The notes below the pieces were generated by a model. It saw only the letters and a list, made by a program, of their open reading frames with translations. It was not told where the DNA came from and searched no databases. A stretch of 64,000 nucleotides of DNA from Hepsetus odoe (taxonomy: Eukaryota > Chordata > Actinopteri > Characiformes > Hepsetidae): positions 7,919,723-7,983,722 of the forward strand of contig CM029367.1 in assembly GCA_017165825.1 (NCBI GenBank), written 5' to 3'. Position 1 is the stretch's first letter, and each line of letters opens with the position of its first letter. Of the stretch, positions 10,771 through 22,600 are shown piece after piece. The position numbers were made by a program, and so were the translations under genes.

Positions 10771-13700
10771 GTTAGTAGCTCGTTCGCATGCTAGTAAATT
10801 AGCACAACACTCATTAGACCGGCAACAAATTAACTTTGTGGCTTATTATGTTAGTCTTCTCTATCTTTACGTCGACGAACTGTTTCTTCTACGGATGAAG
10901 ACTCTGATTGTATTGTTTCCGAAAACAAACCATTTTAGTCATGACAGGCTTACTGGTGACGCTGTGTTTGTATCTGGTGTAGCTTGTCATGTGACGTTTA
11001 AAAGACCACGACAAAGTCATGCTTGAACATGTAGTCTAGGTGTGTAGTGTAGTGGAATACTACAGTCGCAGCGAAAGATCTGGATCACGGATTTCTTCGA
11101 CTGATTTCCTTGTCACAACACACACAACACTCCCAAAGGACTTCCCACTATCAGCTGGTTTCCGCCAACGTCACTGTTTATAGACCCAAAGTGTCAAAAG
11201 AAGCCTAAACCAGATTGGTAGGCTGGCGAAGCCAAAAAAAAAAAAGATTGGAATCCGGGTGTCCTGTCCTGTCCTGTCCTGTCCAGAACAATATTTAGTG
11301 ATATTGAAGTCTAGTGCTGCAGACTTAAGTCTTTATTTTTATTTTCTCTGTCATTGTTGGCCAGAGCTGAATGTCTTTTACTGTCTGTATTGATGTTTCA
11401 ATCTATAACCCATGATTTTATTGAATGTATTGGCTATGCCAATAAGCATAGTGCACAGTTAAGAAAGGCATGCTAAAATTTCAGGAAGCTGGAACAGTGT
11501 CCATAAAGGCTCTTTTTTTGTTTGAATATTTCCACACTCACCAGACTCTTTGCGCCCATTTGTCATTTGTGGTTTTAATACATTTGTGTCTGAACATGTA
11601 ATTATCCCTCACTAGATAAGCTCAGGTGAGAGGCGTAATCAGCCACCTGTCTTGTACCAAGATGCCCCATCCACTCCAAGTGACCGAGAGGTAAGAAGGG
11701 TTTTTGATAATGCAGTGAAATGTTTACATTAACTGCACTTGTACCCTCACAGAAACAGCTTGCAGCATCTGTTTTCAGCAATAAACTTATGTTTATGTAT
11801 TTGACAGGAGTTTTAGTGTCTTGACTTTTTTTTTTTTTTTTTTAACCAAGATTGCCTGTCTGTTGACCTAGTTTAAAGCTGATAAAAATTACTGTATAAC
11901 AGCAACATACACACTCCATACCAATCCACATATCTCTGTTGAAACTAGAAATGTGATGAGAAATTTAAAGCACTTGCTCAGCATGTTTACTTTGTTTGCG
12001 TGGCTTGATTTAACAAACTCCCATTAAATGGCTATCAAAAATTGTATGATTGTTTTGGAGCTAATTACTAGAAAAAGGTAAAAGTGTATAATTTGAGATA
12101 AACAAGGTTAGTTATTAGAAATGATGCAATGTTTCCCTGTAAAAACAGGTTGTACAAAACTGGTGAAAAAACTACAGATTAAGACACTTTTTCTGCAAAC
12201 ATGTTACAATAAGCTATATTGTACAATAAGCTATACTGTCTATATAATCCACAACCAATGATTTTGCTGGTGATTGTAGTCTAGGAGTACAATACACAGC
12301 TCTGGACCAACAGGTTTTGGGCTTAAGCCTGCCTCTATTCTATTTTTAGATAAAAGCACCTGATAAATAATGTTAATGTAAATGCGGGTTGCAGAAAGTC
12401 TGGCTGGTGACTTTTGCTAGTTGTAGTGGAAACAAACTTTTATTTAAAAATTTTATTTATAATGGTGGTTTAAAGAACTCTTTAATTCACATACAGAATA
12501 TTAATTTTGTTTTTTTTTTCAGAACATAGCTCATGGTTACTTGTGATTAACATGCTTCTTGGAATGCCTTTAGCAGCTTTTTTGTCTCCAACTTTGGAAA
12601 AGTGAAAGTTTTGTCCATATAAGCACTCTTTATTTTATTTTTTTTCTTCACCTTGGTTTTTTATTTCTTTTTTTGCACAGGTGTTTTGTTAATTGCCAAT
12701 CAAGGCTTCAGAGTAATAGACACTGTTACCTTTTTTCCATTTGTAAAAATATTAATGTCAGAAGACAGCATATAAACATTAAATTAATATTTAAAAAGAA
12801 AAATAGTGATTTATGGTCTAATTATATTTCATCTTCATTGTTTGCTAAAACTATACATTTCATTGCTTGTTTTAAAGAAATATGTGAATTGAACTGATTG
12901 CTTATCATTTTTACCTTTCTATGTTGTGACAGTGAAAAGTCCCTTGGAAAAGGAAACGGGAATAGATGCCATTATCAGATTCCAGATAGTAATTTATATT
13001 TTTCTGTCTTTCATGTTCCCTTAGAAAGCTATTTTGCAGAACCTTAAAGAAATCCAATCACCTCTAACCTAAAAGTGTTGAATTTTCTGCTTTTATGAAA
13101 TCTTGCGATGATGGCACTTGCACAGTAAATATTAAAACAATTATTGTGTAAACATGCATAAAGGACAAAATGCTAGGTAAATCTACATTTCCCTTTAGAT
13201 TTCTGATTTTTTTCTGTAAACTTCCATATTCAGTTCCATGTCACTTCATTTCTGCTCTTTTTCACTTTACCTTTTTGATGTCCTCACTGCTAGTGTAAAT
13301 TAGTAAGTGCACATTTTTATATCTTTTAGGCAATGTCCAGAAATGATTCTGAATATACACTGAATTTAAAAAGTGATCAGATTGCTTCCTCAATTAATCT
13401 AGATCAGATTTTGATGAATAGGACATCAAACAGTGTAAATGCAGAATGCAGTAAAGGCTGAGCATCTCATCTTTCTCTTTTCTTGTATCTACTCTTCGTC
13501 ACAATCATGTCTTTTCACTTTTTTTTTTCTCCTGCTGATATTTCTCATTACTCTCTGCCCCCCCCCCCCCCCCGCAACTTCACTGCCTGACCCCATCATT
13601 AATGTGTTGGCTGATTTTGGGGGGTTGTGGTCAGCTGCTGGCCGGGATGATAGCAGAGCCTGCTTTTCTCTCTGAATATACTATCTTTGCCCTGGACCAT

Positions 13701-16651
13701 TCAAAACGACACAAAGCGGCTCAGGTGCCCAGTGCGGTGAGTCCATCCTCACACAATGTCTCCTCTTCCCAAACCCAACCGCCCAGCCTAGGCCCCCTTG
13801 GCCCTGCTGCCCTTACTTTTTCCCCCTTTATGCAATGCTCTTGGAGGTATTGGGCTACCAGTTGTGTGTTTAGTTCTAGACAACAAGTGCTTGCAACCTT
13901 TGCCATGTGCCTCTCCAGTTTCCTAAAACTGTAAGGCATTTCAACCTTTCCTGCTACTTCTAATCCAGGGGTGCCCAGCCCTGCATGATCAGAGTGCAGG
14001 ACAGTTTCTGTCATACTCCATTTTTCTGATCTAATACTACTATTGGATGTACTATACTGGGGCAGCGGTGGCCTAGTGGTTAGGGAGTTGGCCCCAGATC
14101 GGAAGATTGTGGGATCTTATTCCCTCACCAATAGGTTGCCCTGAGGTACCCCCGAGCAAGTTGCTGTCCCTGTCACTGCTCCCTGGGCTTTCAATAGCTG
14201 CCCCCTGCTGTACGTGTGTGTATGGGTGAAACGCAGAGGTTGAATTTCATTGTGTTGTGCAGTGCTGCATTTCACAATGACAAGAATAGTCAATTTCGCT
14301 ATAAATCTCTTAACGTGAGTGATGTTTAATCAGGAAAATTGCCAAATTGTGCTGTACTGTGATAGTTCAAGGCTGGAGCTGGGCATCCCTGATGTTACCT
14401 TGCAGTCTCTTTGTCAGCTGCTTCTGTGCTTTCTGTAGTCTTTGATTTTTTATTTTTATTTTTTTAATTTAATTAATTTATTTTGAATGGTTCCCTTTTG
14501 ATGTCAAGGAATGGATGGTCTATTTATATAGATAGATGATTGCCTGTTTATGCTCATAGACTTGCCCGGTCTCCTCAATTATTATATATGCGCACATACA
14601 GCCAAATTTATATTTAATTTATGTAAAGTCCAACATTCTTTAGAACCTGAACTAGCAGTTTTCCTGTTATCACCCCTGGTTGCATATAGATTTGTCTGTC
14701 GGGAGGATTTGTGTATTATCTTCAACTAATCCCTTCGTACATCTGTTTGCATTGGCTCACATTCCATAATTACTTTAGTTGAATTGCTTTGTCACTGGAG
14801 CTTTATTTGCTGGAGCAAAGCTGTCAAGTGATCTCTAGAAGAGTAGGAAATAAAAAACAAAATATGTTTAGTTACCCTTTGAATAACTTATTCATTAATT
14901 CATTTAGTTATTATTTAAGTTATCATTTTTCAGAATACATAAAACAGAGCATTTTCCCATTAAATATAATATTGCACATCTCAAAATACAGAGAGTATCT
15001 CTCAAAGTGATTGATGTTGGTACTATGCTGTTGGATCTTGCTGTGATAATGACTGGTTACAAGTATTTTGAAACACATACCAATACCAGCATTTTTAATC
15101 CAATTCCAAATATTCTTTTTATTCATACACTTGATAACACAGAATATAACTTGCTCCGGATCTGTACCTGTTTTTTGTAACTCAGGTTTGTTTTATTGCT
15201 TCATTAGTGCAGTTTTAAGATGCCTTGGCTTGCTTCTGCCATTTGGATTCCTGTAGTTGCCATTGTTCAACTTGAGGAGAAATGTTGTTGCAGTGGATGT
15301 TAAGGAAACTAAGATGCTTAAAAATAAGAATAAAACCATAAGAGGCATTGGTCAAAACTTGGGATTACCCGAATCACCTGTCTGGAATATTAAGAAGAAA
15401 GAATACACTGGTGAACTCTGTAATTTAGGAGGTAGTGTGTCTTTGTCAGAGACTACTACCTGCAGAAGACTTCATGAACAGAAATACAGAGGCCACACTG
15501 CAAGATGCAAACCTCTAGTTAACCACAAAAACAAGATACAGTACACTTTGTATCTGTCAAGGCCTTCTTCAAACTTGAGATTTGAGAATGAGTTATTTTT
15601 TTCTACATTTTCTTTATTTACTATCCTTGTGTGGTGATTTAAATTTGAGTTTTAAATAAAGTTTGAAGTTTACATTTTTGAGACATAGTGTCATCATGAC
15701 AGTCACCTTGTTCTTGATCATAAGCAGTGGTTATATCATTTGTATTTGTGCAGGAACTGTTTGTTAGTGTTCCATTTTTTTAGAATTCTGTGAGTGATCA
15801 GGTGTTGTGTGGTTTTTATTTTTTTTTTTTGTTTTTTTTTTAACTGAATTATTTGATGTGACCTACGCAAAATGTAATGTGGAGACAAAAGTCATATTTC
15901 TACAAATATACTAGTAGACTAATAAACTAGTACAAATATATTTGTAGAAATATGACTTTTGTCTCCACATTACATTTTGCGTAGGTCACATCAAATAATT
16001 CAGTTAAAAATTAAAAAAAAAAAAAACAACACCTGATCACTCACAGAATTCTAAAAAAATGGAACACTTATAGCTTAGTTATAGCTATGTTACACTACTT
16101 ATCATACCATTACATGAGTTCTCTGTGTAACATTTTTCATTCAAACAGTGTGTTTTCCTAACCTCAGGCCAAGTTTGGAATGGCAAGAATTTTGGCTCAA
16201 TAATCAATGCCCCTAATTATTCTACTCTGTTTATGACCTTGTGGCTATGCTGTAGACAATGAAACTGGTGTAGTATTGTTTTTAACCCCCTGCTCTCTTT
16301 TGTGCAGTAGCGAATGCTCTCTGTTTAACCCAGTGTTCCTCTCCAAACTGCATGTGGGGGTAACCGCAGGCCCTTGCATTGCTCCCAGCAATACTAATAT
16401 TGCCTCTAGAGTAATCAGGGTGCCACCAGCTGGATTAGCAGGGTACTAACAGGACTTTGCATTAAATCTTGAAGCACTTCTTTGCTAATATTTCTGATTT
16501 TATCTTGTGCAGAGCATTGTTATGACTGTGGATAGTTCTCCAAGAGGCAGTGTGAATGGAGATGGAGCTGCCTCTCCTTTGGCAAGTACCACATTTCACA
16601 ATGGTGTATTTCAGTGGTCTAATCGAAAACATTTGAATATAATATAAATAA

Positions 16652-16695
<44 letters not shown>

Positions 16696-19600
16696 AGGGT
16701 GCTGGTGGTTTAGTGGTAGGATACTTGTCTATGGACCTGTGGCTCAAGAGGTCCCAGGTTCAAATCCCACCTCTAGCACTACCACCACTGGGTCCCTGAG
16801 CAAGACCCTTAACCTGGTATCTCCAGGGGACTGTCCCTGTAATTAGGACATGTAAGTCGCTCTGGATAAGAAGGTGTGCTAAATGCTGTAAATGTAAATG
16901 TAATATATGTTCTAAATTTGTATGATGACTTTATGATGACGATTTTTGTCATATTAAAACTATCCTCTGACCTGAATGAATTTAGTTTCATCCATAATTC
17001 TTCTCATTCAGAGGGAAGAGACACAGTCATTTGCTCAGAAGCTACAGCAAAGAGTGTCATCATGGAGTCTCTCCTCGGGGTTCAGGCCGTGTGAGGACTC
17101 TTCGCTCTAGTTCCAAAGGAAGCCTGGTTCGCAGCCCGTCACGAGACTCCTCGCCCCACCAGAGCTGATCTTACCTGCCTGACCACTCCTCTGATATTGA
17201 GAGTGAGGCAGAAGATTCACCTGGGAATGCAGATGCTCTTTCTAAAGACCAGCTCTTGCATCGCCTGCACAGGGTGGAAAAGAGCCTGGCAAACTACAGA
17301 GGAAAATATTCAGAGGTACTCATTTAAAAGGGTTTTTTAATAACGCGCATATTTGGCTCAAAAATAGCTTTTTTTGCAGTTGTTCTTTTTAACCAATTTG
17401 AATAACAATATCTGCCAAAACCCTTCAAAGTGATTTTATTATCGTCAAAGTGATAATAGATTTGCTGAAGTAATGTCAATTTGTTAATAATATATTATCA
17501 GAAATAAGTGTTTGCACAGGTGGTTTGGATGTTCTCTCCGTGTCTGTGTGGGTTTCTCCTGGAGCTTTGGATTCATCCCACTCCATCTATGGGGCAGCGG
17601 TGGTATAGTGGTGAGGGAGTCGCCCCGGATCAGAAGATTTTGGGTTTGATTCCCTCACCAGTAGGTTGCCCTGAGGTACCCTTGACAAGGTACTGTCTCA
17701 TGTCACTGCTCCCCGGGTGCTTTCAATAGCTGCCCCATGCTGCACATTTGTGTATGGGTGAAACGCAGGGGTTGAATTTCGTGTTTTGTGTGTTGTGCTG
17801 TGCTGCGTTTCATAATGACAAGGTTTGTCACTTTCACTTCTCACTTTTTTTTTCCCATCAGGTTGATTGAAGATCCAAAAAGTCTCCCCTCTGCCAGCAG
17901 ATGTGGCCATGAGGGTGTTTGTCTGTGTCTGCCCATTGATGGACTGGCAACATGTCCAGGGTGTTTTTCTGCCTTTCGCCCTGTGAGAGCTGGTATAGAC
18001 TCCAGCACCCCCTGAGAGCCTTAATCCAGGAACTGGTAGTTTATGAAACTGGCGAGAAGTGATACTAGAAATATTCAACCCCTTTAAGTCTGTATTTAAT
18101 AGACATACTTTTTGCTGCAATCACAGTAATTTGTGTATAGTCTTTGTGTATAGGTGTTCATCTGCTGGAGTTTTTATGGTGAAAAAATATTTTTGTGCAG
18201 TAAAAATATGAATGCTTTAATTTTACCGACTTTATGCTTTACCAAATATTTTGTTGTTTTAATTGTACCATCATTTTCAAGAAAGTGTCACTTCCAAACC
18301 CTGAACAGAAGCTGGCCAGGAGCTTGCCTTTGAGTCAATTTATTTTGGAAAAGCTTAGCTACATTAAACTTTCAAATGTGTGCAATGCAGCAATCCTTGG
18401 CATTTTATGTACATAGATCCAGAATGAACTAATGCACACAGTTTTTGGGTTTTCTCTCTCTTTTCTTTTCCCCAGCTGGTGCAGCTTATAGGACAGTACA
18501 AAGAGATAAAGCAGGTAAATAAGCAGACAGTAAGCCAAATCTGCACTTGAGCTGTATTTATTTTTTTTTTTTGCGCACACTAGCTGCCTCTTTGTATTCC
18601 TGCCACAGCAGTACATCTGCCCCAAATGATAAGGTGGGATTTTGAATGATACATGACTGTTTGTTTGTTGATATACAATGCGCATTGCATTATATCTGGA
18701 AACCTGATACTAGGAACAGAAAAACAACCTCAGTGTAAAATGTTTTGCACCATTTTTGCCAATTTGACAGTAATTGCCAGTGCTTCCTGGGATGTGAGTT
18801 TGATACAGAAAGGTTTACACATTTACTGCTATTATGACATATCATGATCTTAACATAAACATCTCATAATCTTCTGACACAGGCTATTCTCAGCCAGAGT
18901 CAAGACAAAGCACTAAGAAGAATAGGAGAGCTGAGAGAGGTATACTAGTATAAGAAAAACCCTGGGCTGCTTCTCACACCAAAAGTATTTTATTTTGTGT
19001 ATGAGACTGCACATTCTTTTTGTCACTCTTTCTCTATACTTAGCTAGATATGTAGCATTATTCTCATTTTCACTTCGTCTCTGCATCTTTCAGGAACTGC
19101 AGATGGATCAGCAAGCCAAGAAGCATCTGCAGGAAGAATTTGATGCTGTTCTAGAAGAAAAAGACCAGATGATCACTGTGTTGCAGACCCAAGTATGAAT
19201 TTGTGCCTGCATGTGAGTGTGTGTGTAATGCAGGTGTCTTGTAGGTGAGACCTAATGTCCTTTGTTCATAGAGTGGCTCTCATGAAGCTTGACTGCAGCT
19301 GTCCCTGGGACTTTGATCTCAAATGAGGCTGAGACCAACCGATAGAATAACTGCAGAGTAACCTCTGTCCCAAAAGTTCTACTCAAGGAGACAGCGATGA
19401 AGTAAATGAAAGTATATACACCTGTTCACAGTCCTTTGAGGTCCATCCTTGTTCTGTAGGATGTCATCTTTGGCATATTTAGTGTTTTTTCTATCCTAAC
19501 CAAGAAAATAACTGAAGTTAGCTTGTGGGTTAAATGCGTAGATCTGATTTGTTGCCAAATTTGGCAGTTAAAGACAGGTTTTGGAGTTTTACAGCCTTTC

Positions 19601-22600
19601 TGCGTGCCCTTACAATTACCATGTAAATCCCAAGTTAAGAGCCATTGCCCTAAACCATAGCATTTACATGGTTCTTACGCTCAGAGCTTCATCTAGAGAA
19701 AGGTTGCTGAAAATTGCACAAATTAACATTATCAAGTATTCACTTGATTATATGGCTAATTTTGCTAGTTGTTGTTCCTGGTGTTTTTGTGTGCAGCGAG
19801 GTCAGCAGTGAGCTAGGAATAACTGTGGATGTGGAAGTATTGCAGAAGCGAGTGCGACGACAGGAGACACTTCTTCAGCGCTGCAAGGAGATGATACACA
19901 CCAACAAAGAGTGCAGTGCTCAGCTCAGCAGTGAGAATGAGGCCCTACAGCAGCAGCTCCAGGAGAGACTGCAGGAGCTGGAGAAGATGAAGGTATACTT
20001 CTAAATTATTAAATGCTGTAAATTAGTAAATGTAAATAAAATAAATTTTACAGGGAGGGGGACAAATGGGCTAAGCCTGTGAGAAAATGGATAGGTCAAT
20101 TTGGTAGACGCGTTATTCTCCAGTATTGTAATATCAGGCTAATATGTTAATATATCAGTTCAATCATCACTCTACCTCTTCCAATGCTTGCATACTAGAC
20201 TGTGTACACATTAACCAGAATATTGACAAATGAACTCAGGCAGCAGTGCAAAACCCTTGAGTAAAAAGCATACATGACACAGGCACAGGCACAACAATTG
20301 CCTGTTAAAAGCAACATTACTGAGTTTGTAATCAGTTCTCAGTTAATCAGTTTGAGAAGAAAACGGACAACAAATACTAAAGCCAGTTAATCTGGGGTTT
20401 GGTTATGTGGCACTTATCAATCCAATCTTTCTAGACAGGTGGACAATTCCGGTTCTGGGTGCGGTGTCCTCAGGTTGATGCATTCTCATAACCAAACACA
20501 CCTGTTTGCAGCTCACCTGATCATTGCCAAGTTTGGTAGTGTGTTTAAGCAGAATTCCACTCGCTCTGGAGACCTCCTCCCAGAAGCTGGAACTGCCCAC
20601 CCCTGTTCTGAAATCATAAGCATAGAACATATTTTGTGTTCTCAAGGCCCAGAGTACTTGAAAAATGCAGATTTGTTGGAGGTAATGTTCAAAACAAGAC
20701 CTTTTCCCCCCCATACTTTACAAGGACCTCCATACTACAGAGAAGACCAAGTTGATCACACAATTGCGTGATGCCAAGAACCTCATTGGGCAACCCAGGC
20801 AGGACAAAGGTGAGAGAAAACACTGGCCTTATTCAGCATAGCTTATTTTATTTATTTTTTGTTTGTTTTTTTAATGGTGAAAGCAGATATTCCGTATTTC
20901 TTTTTATTATTATTTATGAAAGGGAAGGCTTTAACGTGTTAACCATTTTGTTCACTTCATTGTTCAGTCTTGGTAATGAAATTCAAATGAAATATATTTG
21001 TCAATTATAGCATGCCTGCATAGTGTAAGATGTTATGAAAACTCCCACTCTGTCATGTTTATACACGAGAGGCAAGGCACACACACACGCTGCTCCAACT
21101 AGAATGCGTTTAATACAGACAGACACAATTACAGAACCCGTAACTTACGTACGAACAGTCAGTAAAGGGACAGTGAAGCGGACAATGCTGAGTCGGACTG
21201 GCAGGCTATTTGTGAGAGGATGTCCAGGTCACCGGGTGATCAGTGGTGACCAGTGGGAGTGCGTGAAAGCCCGGTCCAGTACTCCAGGGGCGGGGCCTCT
21301 CCTGGCCTGGGTGCAGTGAGTGTGACATCACCCCCCTCAGGGCGTCCTCTGGGCCGCCCGATCTGTAGCGCGCTCAGGCCTCCCTTGTCCCGGCTAGTGC
21401 TGTGGGAGTCCACCGTTGCGTCGAGTGCGACCTCTTGGTTTGAGCAGAGGCGGTTAGGAGGTGTTATGGTGGTAGTCGTACCGGAGTTGAGGGTCGAGTA
21501 TGTCCCGGGCCTTGACCCAGCTGCGTTCCTCCGGTCCGTAGCCCTCCCAGTCCATGGTACTGTGGCGCCCTCGGCGTCGTCGGGGAGTCAGGAAGGCGCG
21601 TGGACCTTATGGGCTGACCCTGGCACCGGTGGCGATGACTGGAGGGTTCAGCCTCCCACCCGGTGCGGCCAGGGGCCTTTGGGGGCCTTGGGAGCCTGAG
21701 GAGAGGGAAGCGTGGAAAACAGGGTTGTAATGCCATGTAGTCAGGTAGTTTGAGGCGATGAAGTGACCGGGTTGACTTTGGATTCTGTGGAGGGCCCAAT
21801 GAACAGAGTTGGAGGCTTCTTACTGGGCATCCGCAGATTGAGGTCCCGCAGTGGAGAGCCACACCCTGTCTCCGGCTTGTTGGCTGAAGCGGCGCACTGC
21901 CCGTTCGATGTGTGCGTGGGCTATCAGCCCCTTGGAACCATGTGTCGATGCTCGCGGGACATCCCGTGGGTGTAGTATCCCAGGGGCAGGGAGGCTAAAC
22001 AACACACATTCGAGCAGGTCATTCCTGTGGAGGAATGGCGCAAAGGAGTTCTAGGCGATACTCTGCCCAGTAGAGGTACTTCGGCTTGGTCATGTTGCCA
22101 GTGGTGACAATGCGCCCGGAGAATCTGAGTCAAGTCAACGGATGGTCCGCTCGGCCTGACCATTGGTTGTGCGATGGATGCCCGGGTGACCTGAGGCCGG
22201 AGAGGTGTGGGCCCATTTGATAATGGTGCAGGCGCTCGGCGCGAGGCGTCGATCAGAGGCACTGACAGGGCCGGAGTGCCCTCGGCCTCTTGCCGGATGT
22301 CCTTTCGATGTCCCATAGCACTGGGCTGCTACAGTCAGGGCCGTCGGTTCCAGCTGGACACTCTCACGGCTGAAGCGGCGTGAGAGGCGTCGGCCTTATT
22401 ATTAAATGCGTTCCTGGGGCGGTAGGTCAGGAGTGAAGTCAGCGGGTAAAAAACGGGAGCCCATCGTGCCTGGCGGGGTTAAGGCGTTTTGCCAGCCCGG
22501 TTCGCCTCAAGGTTACAGTGGTCGGTGAGGACCGTGAAGAGGTGCTTTGCGCCCTCCAGCCAGTGCCGCCACTCCTCCAGTGCGGCCTTTACCGCCAGGA

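Larger units (their letters stand above)
11691..16512. other. GOLGA4 intron 2
   Basis: About 4.8 kb, AT-rich. It contains a C15 homopolymer (about 13559-13573), a hAT-type MITE with a nested SINE (13.97-14.39 kb), a Tc1 remnant (15.26-15.6 kb) and the foldback element (15.77-16.07 kb). From 11.7 to 13.5 kb I see no gene or recognisable repeat apart from T- and A-rich runs. Confidence 0.6.

Noticed and set aside
13439..13934. Possible extra GOLGA4 exon or gene in intron 2 (open frames at 13.4-13.9 kb)
   Set aside because: Low-complexity composition, a C15 run, no GOLGA4 similarity and no good splice pair in a compatible phase.
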